Origin: Heterobasidion occidentale
Taxonomy: Eukaryota > Basidiomycota > Agaricomycetes > Russulales > Bondarzewiaceae
Direction of reading: 5' to 3'
DNA: 64,000 nucleotides
NCBI GenBank assembly: GCA_039111635.1
Contig: JBCAQO010000011.1
Coordinates: 1,116,001 to 1,180,000 of the forward strand
Program-made: the position numbers and the translations under genes
Part shown: positions 42,655 to 54,200 of the stretch, in pieces
How the letters are laid out: every line of letters starts with the position of its first letter
Position numbering within the stretch: position 1 is the first letter of the stretch
Notes under the pieces: model-generated
Databases searched by the model: none
What the model was told of the DNA's origin: nothing
Seen by the model: only the letters and a program-made list of their open reading frames with translations

Positions 42655-44423
42655 ATGAGCAAGTTTGTGCGGTCCATGGCGCAGTGGCGGTAGTCTTCGT
42701 GCGTCATATCGAGCGTCTTTCGTTGGAAATATCTGACTTTTCAATTGCAGGTCCTCGTCTTCTCTCTCCTTCGCCTTTTCACAGAACCTTTCGCACACCT
42801 CAAGTCGGTGTATGGTCTCGCCGGATCGGAACACTCAGTCAATGGCGTTTCCGGATTCGTTCTATTCTTCAAGAGAACAAAATAGCCATCCCCATTCCCC
42901 CGCCCCCGGTGTCTCTCAAGCAAAATCCCTTCTTGTTACGCAAGGCCAACGCATCGCTCTTTTTGCTCGCGAGTAGACTCGGACTTGGACGGTGTTATCC
43001 GCAGTGTAACGAGAAGTGGAGGACAAGTTCAACAAAAAGTTCAACTATCCATGGGTATTTTTGAATGAGGAGCCGTTCTCGGATGAGTTTCAAGAGGTGG
43101 CGCCGTGATTTCGTTCGTGGTGTCCGGCATCAAATAAAACTGCCCCTGCCAGACGAGTTGGGCAACCTCATTGGCGCTGCCGTTCATTTCGGTCAGATCC
43201 CACGGAGCACTGGCATCAGCCGGATTGGATAGATGAAACAAGAGCTACCAACGCGCGGAACAAGATGGTCGAAGATAACATCATCTATGGAGGCAGTGTC
43301 TCGTGAGTCATGCGTCTCGAATTAGACGGAAACACGTCGTTGAACTGACCCATCACAGATACCGCAACATGTGCCGCTTTAATTATGGTGTACGCATCTC
43401 TTTCACTGAAATCTTTAAACATAATAGAAATTGAATAAGCGCGGTATTCTGGTATGTAGTTCTTCTACCGTCACAAACTCCTCCAACAGTACCGCTACTA
43501 CTGGCGCGTCGAGTACGTTTCTATTTTGCTTATACTCGGTATATGCTGACATTGGCGGATTTCAGGCCAGATGTTCATTTCCATTGCGATGTGAACTTCG
43601 ACCCATTCTTATACATGCAAAGCAACAACAAAACTTATGGTACTCAAAGTACTTCCCCTCTGCCTATCTCACACTTATTTCGAAATAGGCTTTACGATTA
43701 CAATGTACGAATTCGAGGCCACAATCCCCACACTATGGGCAACCGCCAAGGGTACCCGTTTACTTATCCTGACTGTTTTTCGTACTAACTCGACCCATCG
43801 ATATAGAATTCATTGATCAACATCCACAATACCTATCCCCCGACAATGCAATGGGTTTCGTGTCTGACAACCACGGTAACAACTACAAACCTATGTCATT
43901 GTACGTCCATATATGGCCCTCTCCGAGTTATCACACGCGGTTGCTAACATCGAAAAATGATCCGCAGTCTGGAGTAACTTTGAGATTGCTGACATGGACT
44001 TCTGGCGAGGAGAGGCATACACTAAGTTCTTCGAGTTCTTGGATTCCAAGGGTGGATTCTACTACGAGGTAAGAGATCGTCCATGCCCATTCTTGCCTTG
44101 ATGATGAATGCGAATGTTGATAAACCTGATCAACTTGTAGCGGTGGGGCGATGCTCCGGTACACTCGATCGCTGCGGCGCTATTCGCGCGCAAAGACCAG
44201 CTCCACTTCTTCCGCGAGATCGGATATGAACACAACCCGTACACGCACTGTCCGAAGGAGAAGGACCTCTGGCAACGAGGGCGCTGCACGTGTGATCCAG
44301 GCAAGAGTTTCGGTACGTCATCTTTCTCCCTGCCCGACTTCCGTCCTGACCGTTGTTCGTGTGGTCGCAGATTACGACGGCTACTCGTGCTTGAGCAAGT
44401 GGGACAGGTTTATGGGCGCATAA
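42655..44423 (+). pseudogene. GT15 alpha-1,2-mannosyltransferase, indel-damaged copy
   Basis: Same gene as the intact copy at 58516-60287: KRE2/MNT1-type mannosyltransferase. Exon 1 lacks one G after TCCATGG, giving an early TAG. Exon 2 has extra or missing single bases (for example GGCGTTTCC, CTATTCTTC, GCGAGTAGAC and GTGTAACGAG against the second copy), so RKANATLVMLARN is no longer read. Exon 3 has GAGTTGGGC for GAGTGGGC, and AACTACAAACC carries an extra A before the NFEIADMDF exon. The 3' half (RWGDAPVHSIAAALFARK to WDRFMGA) is intact. Substitutions also separate the copies. The indels may be sequencing errors rather than true decay, because the neighbouring copy F is intact. Confidence 0.7.
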
Positions 44424-45291
44424 GCAGCTCATTCCTGCCCACATTCTTTGTGTGTGTAGGCTTTTGCTAGAATGGCGAGTGTATGTCGTAGAGGCGCAGA
44501 CCCGTGGTCACGATAACTTATTTTATTCATTCCCCCCGCACAGTGCGCACATGTACTCTGTTTCATTACATAGACTCATCCCTCCTATAATGTCACCTGT
44601 TACACGCGGATGCATCACAACCTACCACATACTCTACCAGTGTGCAGATTCCGTGTACATGTGACACAGATGCGTCACACTCCGATACTATTTTTCTAAA
44701 TTATTCTATATGTCTGTCACGATCTGTCACGCTGAAGTGTCCTTTTGCCAATCTTGATCATTGCCACATCGGGAAATTGGCAGCGAAATGACATTCTTAT
44801 ATAAAGTAATATAAGCTATGTAACAACCATAATATATCCAATACTTTTACATCGTACGGGCAAGCCATACATGAGGCGGCACGGTTGGTAGATACCACAA
44901 CATCCCTCAGACTTCCCGAACTTCACAAAGAATATCAGATATGGGATTAGAAGGTGAAGATGAGCAGGAATGCAACACCGATGACCTCTGGTAAGCAAAA
45001 GATTAAAGATAATGAAGTGACATATCAATCATACTTCTGGGTACACAGCACAAGTATCTAGTCAAGTAATGCCCGGTGATGTTGGTGAAACTCTCCATCA
45101 ACAACAGGTTGACAGCAAATGTCAAGAAATGGAGGAAATATAGCCATGGTTCAAGGTTGATGCACATGCATCGGAGGGACAGCCCTCGAGACAGCCAACA
45201 AGAATGTTATGTGATTCAAAGTAGTACCAATCATTGTAATAGACGGCGGGATTTGCGAAGGCTATTATCTTTGTCAGACTGATGTTCTCGG
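44424..45291. other. 3' flank of GT15 gene, no gene seen
   Basis: AT-rich stretch with several words of the type GTCACA/TGTCAC around 44590-44730. Short frames only. The minus strand near 45122-45304 encodes ENISLTKIIAFANPAVY, which resembles the reading of the tandem repeat that follows. Confidence 0.45.
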
Positions 45292-45709
45292 CCAACACAT
45301 GCAAGAATTTTAGATAAGATCAACCTACATCAGGGAGAAGGGTTTCGTAAAGGTCAATAAGAAAGCCGAATTGTCAGCAATAGAGCCTACCTTTATAATT
45401 AACGATGGAGTTGCCGGTGCCGACAATCCTTGCCAGACTGACGTTCACGGCCAACACATGCGAGAGTGACGATGTTTGTCCAGACTTGATCGCGCAACAG
45501 CCAATACATGCAAGAGTTTTACATAAGATCAACCTACATCAGGGAGAAGGGCTTCGCAAAGGTCAATAAGAAAGCCGAATTGTCAGCAACAAAGCCTACC
45601 TTTATAATTAACAATGGAGTTGCCGGTGCCGACAATCCTTGCCAGACTGACGTTCACGGCCAACACATGCGAGAGTGACAATGTTCGTCCAGACTTGATC
45701 GCGCAACAT
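45292..45709. repeat. 209-bp tandem repeat, two units (copy 1)
   Basis: Unit 1 is 45292-45500 and unit 2 is 45501-45709; they differ at only a few positions (for example CCAACACATG/CCAATACATG, AGGGTTTCGTAA/AGGGCTTCGCAA). Each unit read on the minus strand holds an open stretch (HVLAVNVSLARIVGTGNSI) followed by AAAG|GTAGGC, like an exon with a splice donor. The same array is at 61155-61572. Confidence 0.85.
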
Positions 45710-46012
45710 CAGCGCGATACTGAGTCTGAATGTGAGTAAAAATGAATCAGAAGCAAAATAATTGCGAAATGCAGTAAGAAAGCCGCACGATTGACTGCGA
45801 TTATCAAGACCTGGACATATGATGGAGTCCGGTCAGGCTTGACACATTAATTGTTCAAATGATTAAGAAATAGCAATGTCTAGCGAGGATATCTACTATT
45901 GTAACTAATTATGATGATTGCAGAAGCTACTATCATTGGAAGGAAAGATATAGTCCCTTCTGCACACAAGATGAAGCGACAGATGATAGGCATTGATACC
46001 GTGAAAAGCATA

Positions 46013-47471
46013 TTATACTGCCCGACGTCTAGTACGTTCCTCAACGGTAGGCTCCCTTGAGATAGGATCCTTCCTCGCCTCAGCCGCTTTTCTCTGAGCC
46101 CTTCTTTCTCTGATCTTGGCCAGCGCACTGTTGGTTGATGCTGCGGGGTGAGCTGAAGAAAAACTGGGAAAAATCTGACTTCAAAGAATGTCAGAAAGGG
46201 TTGAAGATACTTTGAGATACGTACCAGTTCCACCATAATAATAGCGCGTCAACTTCCTCCTTTTCCTCCACATCCTCAAACAATTCCAATACACTATTGA
46301 AGAAACGCTCTGAGTCGGTGACAGTATCTGTTCGAGAAAATACAGCTGACGACGAGAGGGAAAATCGAGCCTAGAAAGGGGAATCAGAAGCAACATGCGA
46401 AGGGGTCTCTTAACAGCTACCTGCGTGGCAATGTAAGCGATCGATGCCGGTGTGACGCATTTCATACCGTGAATCCGCGCGTTCCCAGACCTTGTGGCCC
46501 TCGCATCCTTTTCCACTGAACTTGGAGATGTAAACACGTGCTTATAGGCCTATGAACATCAGCATGCGAGTTCGTCGAAAGTACCAGATAGAAACATACT
46601 GAGACGAGCAGCTGGCTCTTGAAAAGCCCCTTCCATGGGTCATCAGAATCGTACCGATAACCAGCATATAGAAAAATGGGCCACTGGTCTCCTGGAATAA
46701 GCATTTCACCGTCTCGCAATTTCCGTTTGATACTGTTCGAGTGAGATGAACGGGAAAAAATGAGATTATTTGATCTTACTCAGGATTCGACCAATCCAAT
46801 CCTGCAGGGCAAAGCAGCGCTCCTGTCTGTTCATGGCGAAAGCCCCGATCTGATTTCATGTTACGGGAGAGTGGCGGAATAAGGGATTGGCCTCGAGGAG
46901 TGATCCAATCGAGGATAGGGCCTTTCATACTCTTTGTATCGTCCGATCTAGCGCTAGACACCCCTTTTTGAATCTGCCCTACCGTTAAATAGCCACACTC
47001 AAGGTGATGCGGTCACACTTACTAGTTTCCCTATGTGCATGATCTCCTCGTCAGAGCCTTCCTGTAGGCGCTCTTCAAGATGGGGGACCATCCGAAGTAA
47101 TTCTTCATAAACCTTGTACTCCCGCCTCTGCCTATCAAACAATGAAACACGCAGTGCATGACAAGAATGATTGATTCAGCGAGTTGGCCTTAGATAGGAA
47201 CGGCTCACTCATATGTCAAGGACTCAGGCTCCTCAGCCAGCTCTCCCATTCTAAGAAGACCACGTGTGATTATAGACTGGACGTTGCAAAGAGCGTGTAC
47301 AGTCCGTCCAAAATGACGACCGTGATGAACAAGCGGATCTGTGAGACACCTTGCGGAGGGTCAGAGGTCGCCCAGGCAGGCGAGGCAAAGTAGTGCTTAC
47401 GGCCTTTTCCTGGGGCCTAGTTGAAGAGCACTAGGCTGACGTTTATCACCAAGAGAGTGGTCCTCAGGCAT
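46013..47471 (-). CDS. DUF6698-like basidiomycete protein (copy 1)
   Basis: Splicing on the minus strand gives an uninterrupted protein of about 340 residues from ATG 47471 to TAA 46015-46013: MPEDHSLGDKRQPSALQLG, DPLVHHGRHFGRTVHALCN, EQRREYKVYEELLRMVP, GFRHEQTGALLCPAGLDW, GDQWPIFLYAGYRYDSDD, GNARIHGMKCVTPASIAYI and FSRTDTVTDSERFFNSVLE, ending in a Lys/Arg/Glu-rich tail. This order matches what I know as the DUF6698 family of Agaricomycetes, which is multicopy and of unknown function. There are about eight short GT-AG introns. No transposase catalytic triad is visible. The copy at 61876-63334 is almost identical. The family name is from memory and should be confirmed. Confidence 0.7.
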
Positions 47472-47720
47472 GGAAGTAAGAACGGTGCGTCGATGAGAAA
47501 ACGGGCGTGGGACCTGGTATCGCGTCCAAAGTTTTTAACGAGCGAGCAAGCGAACGAGTCATAAACTATGGTGAGTCAGAAAGTCAGTGGGAGTCAGAGC
47601 GAGTCACCTCGGGTAGGAGGGAAGGTCGGGCTTCGGGTATCCAAGCCAATTCGAAGCGACCCTCAAGGGTATTTAGGACATTGACCTGCTCAAGGCCATC
47701 TCATCCTGCACTGCCTAGCC

Positions 47721-48734
47721 ATGTCGTCCCAACCTTTAACTCGCGAATCACTGGTCATCTCCATCCCTTCTCGTCATCGCCGATACCTGGACAAGGTTCG
47801 GGGATCTGACAACGTGGTTTTTCAGTACGACATTCAAACAGGGGAGATGATTCCATGGAAGTGGTGGGTCTTGTCATCTCAAAAATTTGAAATGTCTGAC
47901 GCACAATGCAGGCCCGTAAGCTTAAGGGAGGGGGACCGTGTCGTGCCTTCGTCTCTGAGGAAACACCGCCTGACGAATAGATTTCTCGGGCCGTGTTGTT
48001 TGTGCCCCTTGCTCGAGAGAAACGGACCACCGGTGTTCATGGAGGCAGCTATGTATCTTGCAACGTCGGGTCCTTTCCATGGTCAATACATTGCTCGATG
48101 CGCACATGGAGTGTGTGGATATATAGGTCAGTCCCCATCCAATGAGCGTGAATACACACGACTTACCAATCTCACAAGTTCGCCTCGAGCATGCCTACCA
48201 ACGTATTGGTTGTCCAGTGCATATGTACGCGCCTCGTGGTGAGCACCTCGAGATCAATCTCTAGGTCTAGAATTGACTCCCACGCAGAGGCAACCGAAGC
48301 GCGCCCACGACCAGTGCTACACTTTAGCGAAGCAGGATATGTCCCCCTGAACCCCTTTCCAATGCCTCTGAAACGCACTCACGCACAAATCGGTGAGTGT
48401 CAGTACCTGTTTGACATTCAGGTGTAACTCACTCACCATTTCAGATGTAACCTCGAACGAAAACCCACTTCTCCGCCTTGTGCAAAGGCGCCGTGTCTCT
48501 ACTCAATATCGACCAAACCCGTTGTATGACCTCCTTCGACAGATGGACACGAACATTTATCCAGGTGTTTCCGAAGAGGCCTTTTCCAAATTCTTTGTGA
48601 AGTGCTCCTGTCGATTGATCACGACCCGTCGGGCCTTCGCTCACCATGAATGCCCGTTGGAAGTAATTGATCTCACCACAGATTCAGATAATCAAGGGGG
48701 AGATACCAATGAGGAGCAAGCTACAGAACTTTAG
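47721..48734 (+). CDS. GRF-like zinc-finger protein with C-terminal SIM-like motif
   Basis: Starts at ATG 47721 (MSSQPLTRESLVISIPSRH). Exon 1 has a Cys-rich segment, CCLCP, then SGPFHGQYIARC and GVCGYI, spaced like a GRF-type zinc finger. Introns follow at CGYI|VRLEHAY, YAPRG|EATEARPR and THAQI|DVTSNENP. The C-terminus has LYDLLRQMDTNIYPGVSEE, then CSCRLITTRRAFAHHEC (a second Cys/His cluster) and ends with VIDLTTDSDNQGGDTNEE. VIDLT followed by acidic residues is the classic form of a SUMO-interacting motif. A 48-nt segment around 47864-47911 may be an in-frame intron. The gene is divergent from the DUF6698-like gene and lies next to a Ulp1 protease gene. Function unknown; zinc binding and SUMO binding are inferences from motifs. 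Confidence 0.6.
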
Positions 48735-48930
48735 AAAATTAGTACCAAAGCGTTGACACCATAGGATTCATATACAGCCATTACAGTCAGCATAGAATTA
48801 ATGTACAGCCATTAGACTCAACACCATAGGATTGATACGTAGCCACTCATTTCAATATGAACCGGCTCATATGCATGAAGATCAAGTTGTGGGAATGGTA
48901 AAAGTGCGTATTAAGGGAAGAACCAAAGAC

Positions 48931-51005
48931 TCAATGGTCAGCAAGTCTGCGAGACAGAACAGTAGTGGCCATGTTCTACAGACTCGACAGCATATGACTT
49001 TGAGTCTGCACATTACGCTACGTACTCACCTTCCCGAGAGCTGTTGCCATTCATCAGAAAGTTTGAGGAGTTCTGCCTTCAGCATCTCACGCATGGTGGG
49101 AACGACGCCCGCCTCCCATTCTATTTCTGCCCCTGATGCATGCCCCTTCTTCAATGTCTTGCATGATGGCCCAAGGGCAATAGATCAGGATTCGTGATAG
49201 CAAGCATCGTGAAGACTTACCGATGTCGGTCTCATGAACATATCCGGGTTTTTCATGAAAAGATAGTTGAAGTGGAGAAGGTACAAGCCACAATCATACT
49301 GATTGGGTTGCATGGGCACCTGACGAGGACATTCATTCGAGGCATACATCATACACAACAAATGTGACCCACCTCAAACTGTTTTGCATGCGGTTCGAAC
49401 AGAGGCGTGATATTGATTCGGGCCTTGACCTCCTCACATAGATATTCAGCTAAGCGCCGGCCCGTATTCCGACGCTTTCGGTTGAGAGAATCGAATATAA
49501 AGATTTGCGTACTGGCAAAGATCAATTAGGAGTAACAGTGAAACGATCATCATCGTTATGGCTCACGCGTGGACCCAACTTGATGTAGTCGAGCCTTCGC
49601 TATCCGACAACATAGTCCATCCAAGTCGGTGCGCCGAATCAACGGCAAAAACAGTATTGTATTTAGCTGGCGGGCGCTCGAATAGGCCTTGTGGATGGCT
49701 TATGACTGCCAAGTACCAATGCTGTTCCGCCCTATCAGTCATGTCTCAGCAATGTAGTCACGGAACTAAGAAGCTTGCTCGCACTCATCATGTATAGGGA
49801 CGATCAAGAACTTCTTGCTGAAGATATCGACTCTGTTTGTATGACTTTTGGCTGCTTCATAGCCAGCTCGTCTACGAAAAAAAAATAAGCGATCTTCACA
49901 GCGCTCCATGAGACGTAACTCACAATCGCGTATAGAAAAACGTGCTATATATGTGTACCTGGTCCATAGCAACAGAATCCTTCACCCTTGACTTGGCATA
50001 CCACAGTCTTTGTGTTCATATGAGCGAGCACTCGGGTTTCGGATAAAATCGAACACTTACTTTAAACCAAGATTGATGAGATTATCATTTAAGAATCTGC
50101 GAGGTTTTAGTCGCTCCATATCCTGTGGTCCGATATCAATCGCGCCATGGCCAACAAAGGGGTAAGTCAAAATACTGTAGAAAGTCGAGAATAAGTGACA
50201 ATTTGTATGTATTCATTGATACATACATCGCGCGAGTGTCCGATCGAGCAGATGAGTCAGATTGCTTTGGCAAAGGTACTTTCGTGGGCAGCTCTACCTC
50301 AACATCATCATCTTCAGACGTGAGAGAACTGAGTGGAGAGGATGGAGGAATAGGTAATGCCTCTGAGACCGTTGGCAACGAAGCATCCTCTAGAGCTGAT
50401 GCTGGAGTATTTGAGGAATTGAAGAGAGGTGGGGGCGCCGGCACGGTTCCTGTGCCAGATCGTGGAAAACCAGTGTCAAGAGATGATGCTTGTGTGCGAG
50501 ATGTTTTGATTGGCTTTGAGCCAAGAGACAAAAGAGGCTTCATTTTTGAGATATATCGTGGCGAGATTGTGTTCGAGGCTACCGCTATAGTTGAAGAATT
50601 TTTTGATTCATAGAAAGACTTCTGTCGGCGTACGGCAAATGTAGGATGCGAAGATGCTGCACTCTGTTGCAAGGGTCGTTCGGATTGTGCCGCATGTTTC
50701 CTATGGTATGATCTATGTCGGCGGCGTCTGGAAGGCACGCATATCAGACTTACGCAATGGGGCACAAAGCAGACTTGGATAACACCCGCTTAGTGTGCGC
50801 AAGAGGCGATGGCACTCGCAAGGTGCTGGGTGGCAGAGACGCACTAGCATAATCTTGTGTGAGAAAGGCTGAGATCGTGCGTGACAGAGTGAACATACCT
50901 CGCCGACGCAAACCCCATAACAGCGTGCATCCTCGCCACAAGATCCTTCGGTGGTGGTTTCTTCATGGAGCGAGCTAGCTCCGCATCTTCAGGATTCAAT
51001 AGCAT
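48931..51005 (-). CDS. Ulp1-like SUMO protease (C48 peptidase)
   Basis: Cysteine protease of the Ulp1/SENP family, which cleaves SUMO precursors and removes SUMO from targets. About ten minus-strand exons splice into an open frame from MLLNPEDAELARSMKKPPP (ATG 51005). A Ser/Thr-rich linker (SSLTSEDDDVEVELPTKVP) leads to the catalytic domain: DMERLKPRRFLNDNLINLG, LWYAKSRVKDS, VHIYSTFFYTRL, DIFSKKFLIVPIHDE, then EQHWYLAVISHP (catalytic His), FIFDSLNRKRRN (Asp) and QPNQYDCGLYLLHF (oxyanion Gln and nucleophile Cys). All four key residues are present. The end is MLKAELLKLSDEWQQ and RLADH. The introns are 40-70 nt. It lies between two genes with SIM-like C-termini. Such proteases are also carried by some fungal transposons, but I see no transposase here. 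Confidence 0.85.
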
Positions 51006-51610
51006 GATTTGTCTGGACGTCGAAAGGCTGAAGCGATGGACATTCGAAGTTTACTCGTCGAGCACAGCAGTCCTGCAATGAGCAAGACTGAGTGATGTCG
51101 GTCACCCGATACCACCTGCAATGAGCAAGTGAATACCTTCGTGGAAGGGGAGACGGATGTCGAGAGAGTCGCAGAAAGAGGAGGTCCGTCACGGAGTGCG
51201 TTGTGGAAATGGCCAGCCTGGCAATGCCCGAAGCAGCGAAAGTTTGCCAAGGGAAATTTCCCACGTCCCGGAAATATCCGGGTGAGGCGTATGAGTGTGT
51301 ATGGCCGGTTATACACGACCTTATTCACCTTCATGACCTACGATGACTACATTTGTTGCAGGCTCTCGAACGAAGACTGCGTTAGACAATTATGCTCTGA
51401 TGAGGGGAAGGCTTTGCACGTTGTTGACACATCATATTCGATCATGGACTTGCGGCGACCTAGTACGTCGGACTGACACGACGGGGTTTGTCCTGCTCGC
51501 AGTGAGTGAAATTGCGCCTCGTGTGTCTATTTAATCCGATCTGCCTCTCCCACATATTGATATGCCCTTTGGCAACGTACCACATCACTCTAGTGCCATA
51601 TCAAAGGAAG
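51006..51610. other. intergenic between divergent Ulp1 and SIM-protein genes
   Basis: Shared 5' region of the Ulp1-like gene (minus) and the gene at 51611 (plus). Short frames on both strands are not conserved protein. No clear TATA box was found. Confidence 0.45.
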
Positions 51611-52571
51611 ATGAGTGAACAACGCTCTTGCAATCATGACAACAGGTTGGCATTCCCCGAGTTGCCTAGCATGCCAGACAGGAGCGACGCGCCTCGTTGC
51701 AGAGTGTTTCTCGACGGCAATGGTCCCCTGTGCCGCGTTCTCTTATCTACTGTTCACCAGCTTGACGATGACCAGACGGAAGAACATCCCTGCGTCATGC
51801 CTTGGTGCTATTCTATCCCCCTCACCCTCATGAACAAGGCTATGGCTTTCTTCGAGTCACTGCGGCACCCCGACGGCTCACCCATCGTCTATCCTACACA
51901 CGAGAAGGATCTAGAGATGTCGCCGAGACACATGTGCGAATACACGTACATCTGGAGGCTGCGGCGTGCGTTTCTTAAGGCAATTTACGCGGCCAGTTGC
52001 AATGATCAGATGGGAAGTAACTGGCGATGGCCAAAGATCCACGGGTACCTGTATCGGGAGTACTCTGGTTACGGTCACGATCGCGCACAGCGAATGTTCT
52101 ACCGTGAGGATGAGCAGGCTGTGGGCCAGGTTCCTTACACTGTGCCGGACGTGGCCCAAATGAGTTGAGTGTTTTGTTTTATCTGAGAATGTGGCTTGCT
52201 GATCGTACTTGGTCCTAGATTGGGCGGCGCTGCTCAACAGAGACATGAAACGAAGGAAATGGCGATCCTTTTTGTGGCGACATATCAGCCAAGGGTATGA
52301 TTCGTTTGGAGAAGAAAATGTCAGGATGTGGTTCGCATGGCGCGAACGCAAGTACTCCATCAGCGGGGACCAATTTCTGTTCGATGATGATATCCCGCCT
52401 CGCCTCGCCTATCTAGCATCCGGAACACAGGAAGCAGAGGAGGGTAAGTCAGCTGAATCTGGAACGGACGTCAGCTGACCAGAAGGCATGGCGACAGTTG
52501 ATCTTGTACAATCCGACGACGAAGGCTCCAGTTTGATCCATGTTGAAGCGGATAGAGAGCAGTCATTGTGA
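51611..52571 (+). CDS. uncharacterised protein with C-terminal SIM-like motif
   Basis: Unrecognised. Three exons: 51611 to about 52163 (MSEQRSCNHDNRLAFPELP through VPYTVPDVAQM), a second starting near 52219 (WAALLNRDMKRRKWRSFLW), and a short last exon after an intron that begins GTAAGTCAG at about 52445. The last exon encodes VDLVQSDDEGSSLIHVEAD, a hydrophobic V-D-L-V followed by Ser and acidic residues, which fits a SUMO-interacting motif. The body is rich in Trp, Tyr, Arg and Cys (CVMPWCYSIPLTLMNKAM; YIWRLRRAFLKAIY). No signal peptide. It is divergent from the Ulp1-like gene. If the third exon is not used the protein ends at GTDVS instead. Confidence 0.55.
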
Positions 52572-53619
52572 TTAGGACAGGTCATCCCACTCGATCGAAA
52601 AGACAGATTTTTCAAGTTCCACCATCTCTGATCGTATGAGCGCTTCGTATTGTGGTCAGTTGGCAGTCGTGTGCTTTGTCTTGTGTTGTATGTTTATGAG
52701 TAGTCCCCACTGAGAAGTTTCGTATCATGATGTACAAAAGAACGTGGTTATTTGGTGTTCATATTAGTGATGTCGATGAACATTTGTCGTCTATAATGCT
52801 GCGTGGTTGAAGCCTTGCTGTGTATGGCGGTCAAAGTGTCGTTTTATTCATTCCGCACGACAATGGAGGTTCCCACGAAAACTAAGCTCCCCACGAGACT
52901 GCACAACTCCCGAACACACGAGAATGACATCACACACGAAAAACAAAACCGCACACACATGTTACATCTCGGTCAAGCGCACACGAGACTGACCAGTGTT
53001 GCGTATCATAAACTGTTTCGCAAAAAGATAATAAAAGTTGAATGTGGATCACTCTAGTCTCTACGCAAACGTTCTATTCTTGCTAACATATGTCCTGGAC
53101 AGAGCTGCGCGCCTCTTCACTATGCTGTGCCACTGACACATCCATGGCTCGTCGCGCAAGGCGTCTCCGATCTCGAAGACAGCGGCGAGGCCACCCTCAA
53201 TAAACTCAACACCCTCATCGTTACTCATCTTGTTTGTCCTCCTGCCCGCCCCGACTCCGCCCCGTCCCTGCCACAGGACGCGCTACCGGCTACTGGAAAA
53301 TCACTAAGTACTGCACAACGCAAGCCCTCCGCATCGCCGGGTCCACCCCGGCGCGGCGCCCTGACCCTCGCCTCTAGCTACGGCACTGCAGACGCGCCTG
53401 CCGGACGCGGAGCGCGCGCTCTGTGTCTCGTTCACGTTCATGCCGTTGCCTTGCATGGCGGTGGGCCTGCAGTCCGCATGCTGGACGAGGGACACTTTGT
53501 GGACGCAGATCAAGAAGGAAAAGTGGGAGAGCGCGGTGATGGAGTGCTTTGAAGGCGCCTTTAAGAGGTGCAAATGCGGCACAAAGGAATTGGAGGAAAG
53601 GGGGGGACATGATCAGAAT
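52572..53619. other. intergenic, no supported gene
   Basis: Frames at 53127-53552 (plus) and 53304-53682 (minus) are GC-rich and overlap the 3' flank of the SFH5-like relic. They show no domain I can name. Confidence 0.4.
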
Positions 53620-54200
53620 GGGGTGTCGGCCACGGTGTCGCCGTATCACGTTGGAAGCTTGTCGTTGATGATGAGCAGCCACAGCTCTGCCCCGATCGCA
53701 TGTGCGCCGCTCCCAGCGACCTTTGTCTTCGCGAGGGTGTTGGCGGAGAGCAAAGGCTTGAAGAGCCAGAAAATCTACGTCAGGGAGCCCGGATCATTCA
53801 TGAAGAACTCGTACGCCTGCGGCGCAAGGGGGCACGTGTCAGCCGGTGTGTGGGAACACGAGCTGTTGAAGCCAAACCAGCGGAGCACACCGAAGGAACC
53901 GCTGTATGTCGCTGGATATGACGATCAGATCTTTATTTGCGCCATAGAGCGCTGTCTTCGCATCCAGCTTGTCGTACATGCTCGCAAATATCTCGGGGAG
54001 GTGTGTCTGCTACGGCTGTGAGTATGGTGTGGTCACGGCAGCATCGAAGGGACAGGGGCACGTACACGGAACTCCTTGAGCGTCGACTGTTCGCTCGCTG
54101 TGAACGTCTGGGCCGGTGGGCTCCGGGACTGCTGACTCGACGTGCGTTCTCCTTTCCTTGCTGTCGCATTTCGTGTGGTCACGCTTGCGGGTGTAAATCG
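53620..54200 (-). pseudogene. SFH5-like (CRAL-TRIO) phosphatidylinositol transfer protein relic
   Basis: Fragments on the minus strand, in correct order, match what I know of Sec14-homolog SFH5: FTASEQSTLKEFR, LPEIFASMYDKLDAKTA, LYGANKDLIVISSDIQRFL, YEFFMNDPGSLT, IFWLFKPLLSANTLAKTK and VAGSGAHAIGAELWLLIIN, ending LPT-stop-YGDT. SFH5 proteins move phosphatidylinositol between membranes at the ER and plasma membrane. Here TAG replaces the Trp of LTWIFWLF, TGA precedes YGD, and stretches between DAKTA and YGANKD and after QRFL are missing or unreadable. Both stops fit G:C to A:T transitions (TGG to TAG, CGA to TGA). The gene is clearly dead. Confidence 0.7.

Larger units (their letters stand above)
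39461..48135 (+). repeat. 8.7-kb duplicated segment, copy 1
   Basis: Base-for-base partner of 55342-64000, in the same orientation. The offset falls from about 15881 at the left end to 15861-15865 further on because of small indels. It carries F-box copy F, a GT15 gene, the 209-bp tandem repeat, the DUF6698-like gene and the start of the GRF-like gene. The partner reaches the window edge, so the true length is unknown. Confidence 0.95.

Noticed and set aside
45292..45709. CRISPR-like array
   Set aside because: There are two long units of about 209 bp with no short repeat/spacer alternation, and this is a eukaryotic genome.
46013..47471. Transposase reading of the DUF6698-like gene
   Set aside because: No DDE or other catalytic triad, no terminal repeats at the gene ends. 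The duplication of this gene here is explained by the whole 8.7-kb segment.
50125..50613. 162-codon plus-strand frame
   Set aside because: Antisense to the Ser/Thr-rich linker of the Ulp1-like gene, whose exons splice cleanly around it.
53127..54021. Plus-strand frames of 141 and 193 codons
   Set aside because: The minus strand of the same stretch contains ordered SFH5-like fragments, so the plus frames are better explained as shadows.
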